64,000 nt of DNA from Umezawaea endophytica (lineage in GTDB: Bacteria > Actinomycetota > Actinomycetes > Mycobacteriales > Pseudonocardiaceae): contig NZ_JANYMP010000011.1 in assembly GCF_025061645.1 (NCBI RefSeq), positions 238,670 through 302,669 of the forward strand, written 5' to 3'. The translations under genes and the position numbers were made by a program. Positions 40,064-51,384 of the stretch are shown one piece after another. A model generated the notes under the pieces. It saw only the letters and a list, made by a program, of their open reading frames with translations, was not told where the DNA came from and searched no databases. Position 1 is the stretch's first letter. Every line of letters begins with the position of its first letter.

Positions 40064-40507
40064 CTAGCCGAGGAAGCGCCCCAGGATCCGCCGGAGGTCG
40101 GCCTCGTCCCCCGGCTCGAGCTTGCCCAGCAGGTGCTGCCGCACGGCCGCCTCCAACGGCGGCCGGGACGCGTCGAGGACCTCCGCCCCCGGTCCCGACA
40201 TCACCACCTCGACCCCTCCCGCGACCTTGCGGCGCGCGAGGTAGCCCCTGGATTCCATGCGGGTCAACAGGTGCGAGAGCCGGGTCCGGTCCCACCCGGT
40301 CGCGGCAGCGAGGGCGTTCTGCCGCAGCACGCCGCCCGCGGAGTCGAGGCGCACCAGCACGATCAACTCGGGATCGGACACCTGGGCCACGGCCGTGACG
40401 TCGGCGACCACCGACGCGCGCACGACCTCGTACGCCTGCTTCCAGAGCAGCCACAGCGCGGTGGCCGCCCGGTCGTCGGCCCCCAAGTGAGACTCACCTG
40501 TTGACAT
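40064..40507 (-). CDS. MarR-family transcriptional regulator
   Basis: A 147-residue winged-helix repressor. The recognition region is AAATGWDRTRLSHLLTRMESRGYLARRK and the wing is VAGGVEVVMSG. It is divergent from the membrane protein at 40582. The ATG at 40505-40507 lies inside an inverted repeat (40499-40514) that also occurs at 40528, so the gene is probably autorepressed. An alternative TTG start at 40486 has a good AGGTGAG site and would leave the operator outside the coding region. Confidence 0.88.
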   Translation of the reverse strand: MSTGESHLGADDRAATALWLLWKQAYEVVRASVVADVTAVAQVSDPELIVLVRLDSAGGVLRQNALAAATGWDRTRLSHLLTRMESRGYLARRKVAGGVEVVMSGPGAEVLDASRPPLEAAVRQHLLGKLEPGDEADLRRILGRFLG

Positions 40508-40514
40508 TTCAACA
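40499..40514. promoter_or_regulatory. MarR operator 1
   Basis: Inverted repeat TGTTG-ACATTT-CAACA overlapping the annotated marR start codon and containing a TTGACA -35-like hexamer on +. Confidence 0.65.
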
Positions 40515-40527
40515 CCACACTCCTAAG

Positions 40528-40543
40528 TGTTGACATTACAACA
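40528..40543. promoter_or_regulatory. MarR operator 2
   Basis: Inverted repeat TGTTG-ACATTA-CAACA, 29 bases centre to centre from operator 1 (just under three helical turns). It differs from operator 1 at one base, within the spacer. Confidence 0.65.
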
Positions 40544-40581
40544 CCGGGGGACGCGCCCCCGCGACGAGGAACGAGGACCCC

Positions 40582-41073
40582 ATGCTCACGTCATCACGGG
40601 AACTGCTCGGCTTCCGCACCCTGGCGCTCCTGCCGCTGGTCCTCTTCCTGCCCGTGGTCGTGTCGTTCGCCGTCGATCCGGGCGCCCTCTGGCCGGAGTA
40701 CATCGGCGTGCTGTTCCACCTGTCGGTCCTGTTCCTGGTCTCCCGCATGGACGCCCCGCCGTGGGGCAGGGCCGCGGGCTTCGGCTGGATCACCGTCGAC
40801 ATCCTCGCGGGCGTGCTCGCGATCAACGAGGTGCACTCCGACCTGGTCCTGGCGGTGCGCCTCGGCGGGCACGTGCTCGCGGGCGTGTGGATCATCACCG
40901 TGTCGGTCCTCGCCAGGACCTGGCCCATCCGGGTCGTCGGGACGATCACCGGGCTGTGGCTGAGCGCCTACTCCTTCGTGGGCAACATCCTCCCGACGAC
41001 GGCGCTCGCCCCGGCCAGCGTGCTGACCCTCGTCTGGTACGGCCTGCTCGCGTTCACCTACGAGCAGCGCTAG
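40582..41073 (+). CDS. Small integral membrane protein, putative MarR target
   Basis: A 163-residue protein with about five hydrophobic segments (e.g. TLALLPLVLFLPVVVSFAV, YIGVLFHLSVLFLV, LWLSAYSFVGNIL). I do not recognise the family; no catalytic motif is visible. It follows two MarR operator copies and is divergent from marR, so it is probably the regulated gene, perhaps an exporter or stress protein. The stop of the convergent ksgA is adjacent (41074). Confidence 0.75.
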   Translation: MLTSSRELLGFRTLALLPLVLFLPVVVSFAVDPGALWPEYIGVLFHLSVLFLVSRMDAPPWGRAAGFGWITVDILAGVLAINEVHSDLVLAVRLGGHVLAGVWIITVSVLARTWPIRVVGTITGLWLSAYSFVGNILPTTALAPASVLTLVWYGLLAFTYEQR

Positions 41074-41946
41074 TCACACGGTCGCGGCGATGCGGGCGAA
41101 GTCGGCCACGCTGAGCTGCTCCCCGCGGACGCCGGGGTCGACGCCCGCCGCGACGAGCCGCCGCTCCGCCTCGACGGCGGACCCGGCCCACCCGGACAGC
41201 GCGGCCCGCATGGACTTCCGCCGCTGCGCGAAAGCCGCGTCCACCAACGTGAACAGCGCCCGACGATCCACAGTGGACATCAGCTCGGGCCGCCGCTTGA
41301 ACGCCACCAGCGCCGAGTCCACGTTGGGCACGGGCCAGAACACCGACCGCGGCACCGGACCGGCTCGACGAGCGTCGGCGTACCAGGCGAGCTTCACGCT
41401 CGGCACCCCGTACACCTTGCTGCCGGGACCGGCGGCCATCCGGTCGGCCACCTCGGCCTGCACCATGACGAGCCCCTTGGTCAACGACGGCAGCTCGGCC
41501 ATCAGGTGCAGCACGACCGGCACGGCGACGTTGTACGGCAGGTTCGCCACCAGCGCGGTCGGCGCGACCGGCAGGTCGGCGGCCAGGACGCGCATCGCGT
41601 CGGCGAGCACCACGTGGAGGCGGTCCGCCAGCTCGGGAGCCCGCTCCAGCGCCGTCTGCGGAAGCCTGGCGGCCAGAACGGGGTCGATCTCCACGGCGAC
41701 CAGGCTGCGGCACGCGGGCAGCAGCGCGAGCGTCAGCGAGCCGAGGCCGGGACCGACCTCCAGCACGACGTCGTCCGGGGTCAACTCCGCCACCGTCACG
41801 ATGCGCCTGACCGTGTTCGGGTCGTGCACGAAGTTCTGGCCGAGCTTCTTGGTGGGGCGGATGTCCAGTTCGGCCGCTAGGCGCCGAACGTCGGCCGGGC
41901 CGAGGAGCATGCTCCCCGGCCCGGCCGACGACGGTTGTTCAGTCAC
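41074..41946 (-). CDS. rsmA: 16S rRNA (adenine1518/1519-N6) dimethyltransferase
   Basis: KsgA/RsmA dimethylates two adenosines near the 3' end of 16S rRNA. The 290 residues show [21 protein letters not shown] motif [16 protein letters not shown] and catalytic [17 protein letters not shown] start. It follows rpfB by 10 bases, as in the conserved tatD-rpfB-ksgA operon. Confidence 0.96.
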   Translation of the reverse strand: MTEQPSSAGPGSMLLGPADVRRLAAELDIRPTKKLGQNFVHDPNTVRRIVTVAELTPDDVVLEVGPGLGSLTLALLPACRSLVAVEIDPVLAARLPQTALERAPELADRLHVVLADAMRVLAADLPVAPTALVANLPYNVAVPVVLHLMAELPSLTKGLVMVQAEVADRMAAGPGSKVYGVPSVKLAWYADARRAGPVPRSVFWPVPNVDSALVAFKRRPELMSTVDRRALFTLVDAAFAQRRKSMRAALSGWAGSAVEAERRLVAAGVDPGVRGEQLSVADFARIAATV

Positions 41947-41956
41947 GCGGCAATTG

Positions 41957-43755
<1,799 letters not shown>

Positions 43756-44595
43756 TTACGACCACTCCACGTCACGAAGGCCGAACACCCGCTCGGCATT
43801 CCGGGTGACGGCGACTCCAAATTCCGCCAGATCAACACCACGGAGCGTAGCCATTGCCCGAAGGGTGTAATTCGCGGCGTACGGCTCGTTCGGGCGTCCC
43901 CGGAACGGGTGGGGAGTCAGGAAAGGAGCGTCCGTCTCGACGAGGACGCGGTCCTCCGGGACCCACTCGACCACCTCGCGCAGCGCCGCCGAGTTCTTGA
44001 ACGTCACCGGCCCCGCGAAGGAGAGGACGAACCCGCGCTCCACGCACGCGCGCGCGAAGTCGAGGTCGCCGGAGAAGCAGTGGAAGACCACAGTGGACGG
44101 AGCGCCCTCGGCGTCCAAAGTGCTCAGGACGTCCGCGTGCGCGTCCCGGTCGTGGATCATCAGCGCCTTGCCGGTGCGCTTGGAAAGCTCGATGTGCCAA
44201 CGGAAGGCGTCCTGCTGGGCGGCGGGCGGCGAGTAGTCCCAGTAGTAGTCGAGACCGGTCTCGCCGATCGCGACCACGCGCGGGTGCTCGGCCAGCTTCG
44301 CCAACTCGTCCCGCTCGGCGTCGCCGAAGGACGCCGTCCGGGTCGGGTGCAGCGCCACCGCGCCGAACACCCTCGGGTCCCACGTGGACGCTTCCGCGAC
44401 CCAGCGGGCGGACGGCAGGTCGTCGGCGACCGTGACGACCCGGTCGACCCCCGCGGCCTCGGCCCGGTCGAGCACCTCGACCACGGCCTCGCGGGTCAGC
44501 GCGCCGCACGCGTCCAGGTGCGTGTGCGAGTCGACCACCGGCGCCGGGAGCTTCTCCGGCACCGGTGGTCGCTCACCGTGTCGCTTGGACGTCAC
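43756..44595 (-). CDS. tatD: TatD-family metal-dependent hydrolase
   Basis: A 279-residue TIM-barrel DNase/hydrolase. Metal ligands are visible: DSHTHLD (HxH), the Glu of [12 protein letters not shown], His of [15 protein letters not shown] and the Asp of [11 protein letters not shown]. The GTG at 44593-44595 overlaps the metG stop (GTGA). Part of the metG-tatD-rpfB-ksgA order shared with M. tuberculosis (Rv1007c-Rv1010). Confidence 0.94.
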   Translation of the reverse strand: MTSKRHGERPPVPEKLPAPVVDSHTHLDACGALTREAVVEVLDRAEAAGVDRVVTVADDLPSARWVAEASTWDPRVFGAVALHPTRTASFGDAERDELAKLAEHPRVVAIGETGLDYYWDYSPPAAQQDAFRWHIELSKRTGKALMIHDRDAHADVLSTLDAEGAPSTVVFHCFSGDLDFARACVERGFVLSFAGPVTFKNSAALREVVEWVPEDRVLVETDAPFLTPHPFRGRPNEPYAANYTLRAMATLRGVDLAEFGVAVTRNAERVFGLRDVEWS

Positions 44596-46385
44596 TTGAC
44601 GATCGGGGCCCACTCCGGCCCGGTCTCGCCCAGCTCCGGGTCGAGCTTCGTGAACAACGGGGACGGCTTCTCCAACGGCCTGCCGACCTCGATCGGCGTC
44701 GACTTCCACGCCGCCTGCTCACCCGCGTAGTCGCCGGTCAGGATCGGGTACTTGCGGTCCGTCTCGTCCAGGTCGGTGACCTCGACCATCTGCGGCTGCG
44801 CGGCCCACACGCCCGTGCCGCCCAGCGCCTCGTGCACCTTCTGCGCCGAGTGCGGCAGGAACGGCGTGAGCAGCGTGTTCGCGTCCTGCACGACCTGGAG
44901 GGCCGTGTGCAGGATCGTGTCGCGGCGGTCCGGGTCGTCCTTGACCTTCCACGGCTCCTGCTCGGACAGGTACCGGTTCGCGGCCGTGACGACCCGCATG
45001 GCCTCGCTCGAGGCGAGCTTGAACCGGGACCGGCGCAGGCTCGCGCCGACCGTCTCGAACGCCGCGCGCGAGAGCGCCTTCAGCTCCTCGTCCGCCGCCG
45101 TGGGGGCCGACGGGCGCGGGACGGCGCCGACGTTCTTGTGCGCCATCGAGACCGACCGGTTGACCAGGTTGCCCCACTCGTTGGCCAGCTCGAAGTTGGT
45201 GCGCCGGACGAACTCGTCCCAGGTGAAGTCGGTGTCCTGGTTCTCGGGGCCCGCCACCGAGATGAAGTAGCGCAGCGCGTCCGGACCGAAGTCGCGGAGG
45301 AAGTCGCGCACGTAGATCACGGTGCCGCGGGACGTGGAGAACTTCGAGCCGCTCATCGTGAGGAACTCGCTGGAGACGACCTCGGTCGGCAGGTTCAGGT
45401 TCCCGAAGGAGCCGGGCACCCCGCCCTTGTCGCCGGTGCCGTTCTGCCCCATGAGCAGCGACGGCCAGATCAGCGAGTGGAAGACGATGTTGTCCTTGCC
45501 CATGAAGTAGTAGCCCTGGGCCGAGGGGTCGGTCCAGAACTCCTTCCAGGCGTCGTCGTCCCCGCTGCGCCGAGCCCACTCGACGCTGGCCGACAGGTAG
45601 CCGATCACCGCGTCGAACCACACGTAGAACCGCTTCATGGGCTGGTCGCGCCAGCCGTCCAGCGGCACCGGGATGCCCCAGTCGAGGTCACGGGTGATCG
45701 CCCGCGGACGCAGGTCGCCGAGCAGGTTCTGGCTGAACTTGAGCACGTTCGGCCGCCAGTCCGTGCGACCGGACAGGTAGCCGCCCAGCGACTCGGCGAA
45801 CGCGGGCAGGTCCAGGAACAGGTGCTCGGTCTCGATGAACTTCGGGACCTCGCCGTTGATCCGCGACCGCGGGTTCTTCAGGTCGGCGGGGTCGAGCTGG
45901 TTGCCGCAGTTGTCGCACTGGTCGCCGCGCGCGCCGTCGTACCCGCAGATCGGGCAGGTGCCCTCGATGTAGCGGTCCGGCAGCGTCCGGCCGGTCGACG
46001 GGCTGATCGCGCCCATCTGCGTCTTCGGCACGATGTAGCCGTTGCGCCACATGCCGAGGAACAGCTCCTGCACCACCTTGTAGTGGTTGCCGGTGGTGGT
46101 GCGGGTGAACAGGTCGTAGGAGAGGCCGAGGCCCTGGAGGTCCTCGGCGATCACGCGGTTGTACTTGTCGGCCAGCTCGCGGGTGGTCAGGCCCTCCTGG
46201 TCGGCCTGCACCGAGATCGGCGTGCCGTGCTCGTCGGTGCCGCTGACCATGAGCACCCGGTTGCCCGACATTCGCATGTAGCGGGAGAACACGTCGGATG
46301 GGACACCGAAACCGGAAACGTGGCCGATGTGGCGGGGGCCGTTGGCGTATGGCCAGGCCACCGCCGTCAACACGGGGGCACTCAT
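44592..46385 (-). CDS. metG: Methionyl-tRNA synthetase
   Basis: Charges tRNA-Met. The 597-residue class I enzyme has the HIGH-like [12 protein letters not shown] motif near the start, a zinc-binding [18 protein letters not shown] knuckle, and the KMSKS-equivalent [11 protein letters not shown]. The ATG at 46383-46385 matches the family N-terminus ([14 protein letters not shown]); the frame extends further upstream without homology. No T-box was seen in the 151-base upstream gap. Confidence 0.97.
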   Translation of the reverse strand: MSAPVLTAVAWPYANGPRHIGHVSGFGVPSDVFSRYMRMSGNRVLMVSGTDEHGTPISVQADQEGLTTRELADKYNRVIAEDLQGLGLSYDLFTRTTTGNHYKVVQELFLGMWRNGYIVPKTQMGAISPSTGRTLPDRYIEGTCPICGYDGARGDQCDNCGNQLDPADLKNPRSRINGEVPKFIETEHLFLDLPAFAESLGGYLSGRTDWRPNVLKFSQNLLGDLRPRAITRDLDWGIPVPLDGWRDQPMKRFYVWFDAVIGYLSASVEWARRSGDDDAWKEFWTDPSAQGYYFMGKDNIVFHSLIWPSLLMGQNGTGDKGGVPGSFGNLNLPTEVVSSEFLTMSGSKFSTSRGTVIYVRDFLRDFGPDALRYFISVAGPENQDTDFTWDEFVRRTNFELANEWGNLVNRSVSMAHKNVGAVPRPSAPTAADEELKALSRAAFETVGASLRRSRFKLASSEAMRVVTAANRYLSEQEPWKVKDDPDRRDTILHTALQVVQDANTLLTPFLPHSAQKVHEALGGTGVWAAQPQMVEVTDLDETDRKYPILTGDYAGEQAAWKSTPIEVGRPLEKPSPLFTKLDPELGETGPEWAPIVK

Positions 46386-46536
46386 GCGGGTAAGCCTACG
46401 GATGACCACCGACGGCCCGCGCGGCGGTCGGCCGACGAGTCGAAGAGTGATATGCGTCACATAATTCCGGCCAGTACGCGTCGGCCCGCCGAAAAGTTGC
46501 AGTGGAACCGGGTCAACCTTCCAGACCGCTCGACCC

Positions 46537-47415
46537 ATGGACCGGGGTATGGGTGGAAGACGGTGGTGGCTCGGCGCCGTGGTGTTCGGCGCCATCGCGG
46601 CGATGGCGATGACCGCGACGTTCCTCGGCGCGGAGCGGACGCGGTCGGCGACACCGGTCATCACGGTCACCCCGGCCTCGGTCCCGTCGACGAGCGAGGA
46701 GCCACCCGTGACGCTCCCCGCGCCCACCTCGCCACCGGACCCCGGCCCGCTGAAACCCGGCGGTCTCGACGAACTCGCCGAGGGCATCGACCTCGGCGTG
46801 GTCGTCCGGGACCTGGACACCGGCGAGGACCTGCACGCGCACAACCCCGACCAGCGGTTCGACTCCGCGTCGCTGGTCAAGATCCTGATCGCGCTCGACG
46901 CGCTGGAGGACCAGGGCGAACCGGACACGGCCGTCGTCGGGATGCTCTCGACCAGCGACGACGATGAAGCCAGCCGGATGTGGTCGGCGGGCGGCAGCAC
47001 CAGGATCGTGGTCACGTGGGCCGAGCGGATCGGGCTCGCGGACACCTCGCCGCCGAGGGACCCCAACCAGTGGGGCGCCACCCTGACCACCGCGGCCGAC
47101 GTGGCGCGGCTCTACCAGTACCTGCTCAAGGCCCCCGGCGGCGCCGTCGTGCTCGAAGGCCTCGAGGGGATGGCCGACCACGGCGCGGACGGGTTCGACC
47201 AGCGCTTCGGCGTCCCGGTCGCGGCGGGCGAGCGCCACTGGGCCGCCAAGCAGGGCTGGTCGTGCTGCACGGACCACCGGACCACGCACTCCACCGGCCT
47301 CGTCGGGCACCGGTACGTGGTCGTCGTGCTCACCGGGCAGCCGGTGAGCACCAGCGCGGCCGTTGCGCGGGCCAGGGTCACCGAGATCGCGGAGTTCCTG
47401 CTCAGCGGGCGCTGA
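46537..47415 (+). CDS. Secreted serine hydrolase (beta-lactamase-like)
   Basis: A 292-residue exported or membrane-anchored protein: hydrophobic segment at about 9-29, Pro/Thr linker to about 75, then a class A beta-lactamase-like fold. The SxxK motif is SLVK in [14 protein letters not shown]; the KTG position reads KQG in AAKQGWSCC, a departure from true beta-lactamases. Similar proteins are annotated as serine hydrolases of unknown substrate. ATG at 46537 or 46549. It is divergent from metG, and its end overlaps that of rsmI by 14 bases. Confidence 0.78.
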   Translation: MDRGMGGRRWWLGAVVFGAIAAMAMTATFLGAERTRSATPVITVTPASVPSTSEEPPVTLPAPTSPPDPGPLKPGGLDELAEGIDLGVVVRDLDTGEDLHAHNPDQRFDSASLVKILIALDALEDQGEPDTAVVGMLSTSDDDEASRMWSAGGSTRIVVTWAERIGLADTSPPRDPNQWGATLTTAADVARLYQYLLKAPGGAVVLEGLEGMADHGADGFDQRFGVPVAAGERHWAAKQGWSCCTDHRTTHSTGLVGHRYVVVVLTGQPVSTSAAVARARVTEIAEFLLSGR

Positions 47416-48250
47416 CCGCCGCGTCGTACAGGGCCTTCTTGCTCACGCCCGCCGCTTCGGCGACCTCGGCGGCGGCGGACTTCATCCGCTCGCCGTCCGC
47501 GACCCGCTGGCGCACCTCGGCGACCAGCGACGCCAGGTCCGTCGGCGCCTCGGACGGTTCGGCGCCTGCCAGCACGACGGTGATCTCGCCGCGCACGCCG
47601 TCGGCCGCCCACTCGGCCAACTCGCCCAGACCGCCGCGCTTGACCTCCTCGTACGTCTTGGTCAGCTCGCGGCACACCGCCGCCGCCCGGTCCGCGCCCA
47701 GCACGAACGCGGCGTCCGCGAGCGTGTCGGCGATCCGGTGCGGCGACTCGAAGAACACGACGGTCCGCGACTCGGTCTTGAGCGCCGCGAACCACTTCCG
47801 CCGCTCGCCCTGCTTGCGCGGCGGGAACCCGTCGAACGCGAACCGATCGCACGGCAGCCCCGACACGGCCAGCGCCGTCGTGACCGCGGAAGGCCCCGGC
47901 AGGCACGTCACGGGCAGGTCCTCGGCCACGCACGCGGCCACCAGCCGGTACCCCGGATCCGACACGCTCGGCATCCCGGCGTCGGTCACCAGCAGCACCG
48001 TCGAACCGGCGTGCATGGCCTCCACCAGGCCAGGGAGCCTGCTGACCTCGACCTGGTCGTAGAAGCTCACGACCCGCCCGGTGGGCTTCACGTCCAGCGC
48101 GGACGCCAGCCAGTGCAGCCTCCGGGTGTCCTCCGCCGCCACGACGTCGGCGGTCTCCAACGCCTCCACCAACCGGGGTGACGCGTCGCGGACGTCGCCC
48201 AACGGCGTGGCTGCCAGAACCAAACGGCCTGATCCAGATACGGGACTCAC
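47402..48250 (-). CDS. rsmI: 16S rRNA (cytidine1402-2'-O)-methyltransferase
   Basis: RsmI methylates C1402 in the decoding centre. The 282 residues show LVLAATPLGDVRDAS, EDTRRLHWL, DAGMPSVSDPGYRLV and the FDGFPPRKQGER block. The GTG at 48248-48250 is chosen over GTG 48257-48259 because a TAGGGT -10 element (48263-48258, minus strand) ends exactly 7 bases before it, the spacing of a leaderless transcript. Divergent from pmt, as in M. tuberculosis Rv1003/Rv1002c. Confidence 0.95.
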   Translation of the reverse strand: MSPVSGSGRLVLAATPLGDVRDASPRLVEALETADVVAAEDTRRLHWLASALDVKPTGRVVSFYDQVEVSRLPGLVEAMHAGSTVLLVTDAGMPSVSDPGYRLVAACVAEDLPVTCLPGPSAVTTALAVSGLPCDRFAFDGFPPRKQGERRKWFAALKTESRTVVFFESPHRIADTLADAAFVLGADRAAAVCRELTKTYEEVKRGGLGELAEWAADGVRGEITVVLAGAEPSEAPTDLASLVAEVRQRVADGERMKSAAAEVAEAAGVSKKALYDAAVSAR

Positions 48251-48257
48251 AGCCTTC

Positions 48258-48267
48258 ACCCTACGAT
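48258..48267. promoter_or_regulatory. Overlapping divergent -10 boxes of rsmI and pmt
   Basis: TAGGGT (minus strand, 48263-48258) and TACGAT (plus strand, 48262-48267) share two base pairs. Each lies 7 bases before a GTG start codon (48250 and 48275), which suggests two leaderless transcripts that cannot be initiated at the same moment. Confidence 0.6.
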
Positions 48268-48274
48268 CGCACCC

Positions 48275-49846
48275 GTGAGCCTCCTCGTGCCGCAGTCACC
48301 AGACGACGTGGTCGACGTCGGAGACGTCCCGCCCGCGTCCCGCCCGGAAGGCGCCGACCGCGAGGACCGGGTCGCGGCGCTGACCCCGCGCCTGCCGTCG
48401 AACAGGATGCGCGGCTGGCTGATGACGCTGACCCTGGCGTTCATCGGCGGGCTGGTGCGGTTCTGGAACCTCGGCTTCCCGACCGACAAGGGCACGCCGA
48501 TCTTCGACGAGAAGCACTACGTGCCGCAGGCGGCGCAGGTGGTGCGCAACGGCGGTGTCGAGGACAACCCCGGCTACGAACTGGTGGTGCACCCACCGCT
48601 CGGCAAGCAGCTCATCGGGCTCGGCGAGTGGATGTTCGGCTACGACGGCGTCGGCTGGCGGTTCGCCTCGGCGGTCGCGGGCACCATCAGCATCCTGCTG
48701 ATCATCCGCATCGCCCGGCGCCTGACGGGCTCCGACCTGCTCGGCGCCATCGCGGGCATCCTGCTGATCTGCGACGGCGTCTCGCACGTCCAGTCGCGGA
48801 TGGGGATGCTGGACATCTTCCTGGCCGTGTTCGTGGTGGCCGCGTTCGGCTGCCTCGTCGCCGACCGCGACCAGATGCGGGCCAGGCTGGCCGTCGCCGT
48901 GCGCGAGGGCTGGGTCGACAAGTCCCCGTACGGGCCGTGGCTCGGGTTCCGCTGGTGGCGCTTCGGCGCGGGCGTCGCCCTCGGCCTCGCGTGCGGCGTG
49001 AAGTGGTCCGGCCTCTGGTACGTGGCCGCGTTCGGCGTCCTGTCCGTGGTGTGGAGCGCGCTGGCGCGGCGCTCGGCGGGCGTGCGCAACCCGTGGCTCG
49101 GCTCGATCGCGAAGGACCTGCTGCCGTCGCTGGGCGCGCTGCTGGTCATCCCGGTCCTGGTCTACCTCGGCACGTGGTGGGCGTGGTTCGCCAGCGAGAC
49201 CGGCGTCGACCGCCACGTCGCGGGCGTGAAGATCGGCAAGGACTCGTTCGTGCCGGAAGCCCTGCGCGCGCTCTGGTACTACAGCGGCAACGTGCTCGAC
49301 TTCCACAGCAAGCTGGTGACGTCGGAGACGAACCGGCACCCGTGGGAGTCGAAGCCGTGGACGTGGCCGATGGGCCTGCGGCCGATGCTCTACTACTACG
49401 AGGGCGCGGTGCAGGGCTGCGGCCAGGCGAGCTGCGTCGGCGCGATCATGCTGATCGGCACGCCCGCCATGTGGTGGCTGGCGTTCCCGGCCATCGCGTG
49501 GGGCCTGTGGCGCTCGATCGCCCGCCTCGACTGGCGCTACGCGGGCGTCCTCGTCGCGTACATGGCCGGTCTGCTGCCGTGGTTCCTGAACCTGGACCGG
49601 CAGATGTACTTCTTCTACGTGACGCCGATGGCGCCGTTCCTGGTCCTGCTGATCACGCTGGCGCTCGGGCACGTGCTCGGGCCCGTGGTGGCGGGCAAGG
49701 AGAGGCGCGGCACCGGACTGCTCGCGGTGGCCCTGTACGTGGGGCTGGTGGTGGCGAACTTCGTGTGGCTGTGGCCGATCCTGAACGGGGACCCGATCAC
49801 GCCGGAGATGTGGGAGATGCAGCGCTGGCTGCCGTCCTGGAGCTAG
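48275..49846 (+). CDS. Polyprenol-phosphate-mannose:protein O-mannosyltransferase (Pmt)
   Basis: A GT39-family membrane enzyme (523 residues) that transfers mannose from polyprenyl-phosphate-mannose to Ser/Thr of exported proteins. About ten membrane segments are visible. The first extracytoplasmic loop has the catalytic acidic pair in FDEKHYVPQA, followed by HPPLGKQLIGLGEWMFG. Orthologous to Rv1002c by sequence type and by its divergent position to rsmI. Thr/Ser/Pro-rich secreted proteins in this window are plausible substrates (inference). Confidence 0.93.
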   Translation: MSLLVPQSPDDVVDVGDVPPASRPEGADREDRVAALTPRLPSNRMRGWLMTLTLAFIGGLVRFWNLGFPTDKGTPIFDEKHYVPQAAQVVRNGGVEDNPGYELVVHPPLGKQLIGLGEWMFGYDGVGWRFASAVAGTISILLIIRIARRLTGSDLLGAIAGILLICDGVSHVQSRMGMLDIFLAVFVVAAFGCLVADRDQMRARLAVAVREGWVDKSPYGPWLGFRWWRFGAGVALGLACGVKWSGLWYVAAFGVLSVVWSALARRSAGVRNPWLGSIAKDLLPSLGALLVIPVLVYLGTWWAWFASETGVDRHVAGVKIGKDSFVPEALRALWYYSGNVLDFHSKLVTSETNRHPWESKPWTWPMGLRPMLYYYEGAVQGCGQASCVGAIMLIGTPAMWWLAFPAIAWGLWRSIARLDWRYAGVLVAYMAGLLPWFLNLDRQMYFFYVTPMAPFLVLLITLALGHVLGPVVAGKERRGTGLLAVALYVGLVVANFVWLWPILNGDPITPEMWEMQRWLPSWS

Positions 49847-49864
49847 CCCTTCCCAGCTCTACCC

Positions 49865-49918
49865 GATCGAGTGAACCGCCGGCCCCGGTTTTGTCGGGGG
49901 TCGGCTGTTCACTCGATC
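49865..49918. terminator. Bidirectional terminator pmt / PD-(D/E)XK gene
   Basis: Long hairpin: 12-bp outer stem GATCGAGTGAAC/GTTCACTCGATC continuing into a GC-rich inner stem with loop TTTTGT, between convergent genes. Confidence 0.8.
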
Positions 49919-49929
49919 TCATGGAACAC

Positions 49930-51300
49930 CTAGAGCAAGCTGCCGCTCATCCGCACGGTCTCCGGCCCGTCCTGCGAGGAGGGCGCGGTCGACACGAGCG
50001 CCACGGGCACGTCCGCGGGTGGCGTGAAGTCCTCTTCGGGTCGGATCCGCGGCGGTGTGGCGGCCCAGGGCTTGAGGGTCTGCACGACCTCCTCGTAGAA
50101 GCCCGTCACGGTCCCGAGCACGGAGTCGACGAAGGAGTTCCGCCCGCTGCCGCGCTTCGTGCCCATCGGGCCGGACTGCTCGACCCGGAAGCTCCGGATC
50201 TCCTTCTGCGGGTCGACGAGCAGCACACCGGGGTTGTCGCGGACGAACGCGAGCAGCTCGGAGGCCCCGGCACCGCGCCCGTGCAGCGCGAAGGCCTCCA
50301 GCCGCAGCGAGCCGGGAGCGTCCTTGAGCTGCCGGATCAACCAGTTGATCCGCGTGGTCGGCCGCCCTTCCTTCGGCGCGTCCAGGTCCACGTGGCACAG
50401 CACCCGCCCGGCCCGCAGGTCGGCGACGACCTGCACCGTGCCGACGGTGCCGGGTATCTGGACCCCACCCGACAGCCGACCCTCGCCCACCAGTTGCGCG
50501 ACCTGCTTGGCCACCCGGCTCTGCGGGTCCGCCAGTTCCTTGCGCGACAACGCGGGCGTCACCTCGGTTCCCAGCCGCCGCCCGAGCTGGAGGCAGGCGA
50601 AGCGGACCAGCGCGTCGAACCGCAACGCGATCTCCGACGCGCTCTTGTCCGTCGGCCGCAGCGTCCCGGCGGCGACAGCCTCGCGAACGGGCACCCAGGC
50701 GGGCCCCATGTCGTCGAACTCCATGGCCCCCGACCGCGGGTGCTCCAGGTACCGGATCAACTCCCCCAGCACCCAGGCCTGGTCGGGATCGGCGACCCCG
50801 CGGTGCTCCTTCTGCATCACGGCCTCACCCAGCACCTCGGTCCACGACCAGTGGTGCAGGGCCACCTTCCGCAGCTTCCGCCGGTCGACAGCCGTCGGGT
50901 GCTGCCCCGGCATGGCCGGGATCTCGTTGGAGATGGTGATCAACGCGTCGAACCCGAACTCCCGAGCGACGTCCAGGTAGTTCTCCAGTTGCTCCTTCTG
51001 GAGCTCGTTGGTCCCGGTCTTCACCTCGACCAGAGCGGTCCACGACCGCTGCCCCCGAACAACCCGAACCAACCCGTCCGGAATCACCTTCCGCCCGTCC
51101 AACTCGAACGGCACCTCGATGAACGTCCGCACAGCCGCAGCAGGCGCCCCCAACGGCTGCGTCAACGCCCGCCCGAACTCCCGCACCGCCGACATCACCG
51201 CCAACAACGCCGAGGTAGCCCGCCGCTCCTGCTCATCAGCCCCGTTGATGCCCGAGGTGGGAATCAGCCGAGCAGCATGCCAACTCTCCTCAGACGACAC
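49930..51300 (-). CDS. PD-(D/E)XK nuclease-like protein of unknown function
   Basis: A 456-residue cytosolic protein. Residues about 60-105 resemble a PD-(D/E)XK nuclease core: an acidic residue in the strand ending KVIPDGLV and, after a hairpin, the E-x-K strand ALVEVKTG. An upstream Glu in FIEVPFELDG could complete the site. The C-terminal 300 residues match nothing I recognise; they include VCHVDLDAPKEGR-like and MGTKRGSGRNSF segments. The 5' part of the gene (about 51000-51300) uses A/C on + at most degenerate positions, part of the strand bias near the hairpin element at 51757. It may be a DNA-processing or stress enzyme; evidence is limited to the fold motif. Confidence 0.7.
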   Translation of the reverse strand: MSSEESWHAARLIPTSGINGADEQERRATSALLAVMSAVREFGRALTQPLGAPAAAVRTFIEVPFELDGRKVIPDGLVRVVRGQRSWTALVEVKTGTNELQKEQLENYLDVAREFGFDALITISNEIPAMPGQHPTAVDRRKLRKVALHHWSWTEVLGEAVMQKEHRGVADPDQAWVLGELIRYLEHPRSGAMEFDDMGPAWVPVREAVAAGTLRPTDKSASEIALRFDALVRFACLQLGRRLGTEVTPALSRKELADPQSRVAKQVAQLVGEGRLSGGVQIPGTVGTVQVVADLRAGRVLCHVDLDAPKEGRPTTRINWLIRQLKDAPGSLRLEAFALHGRGAGASELLAFVRDNPGVLLVDPQKEIRSFRVEQSGPMGTKRGSGRNSFVDSVLGTVTGFYEEVVQTLKPWAATPPRIRPEEDFTPPADVPVALVSTAPSSQDGPETVRMSGSLL

Positions 51301-51384
51301 CGTCCACCTCGCACCTCACCCTGGGCAATCACCGCTTTTTGGAGGTCGCGAAGGATCAAACATTCGTTACGCACTAACACAACC

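Noticed and set aside
46386..46536. T-box riboswitch before metG
   Set aside because: No T-box sequence or specifier arrangement is visible in the 151-base gap.
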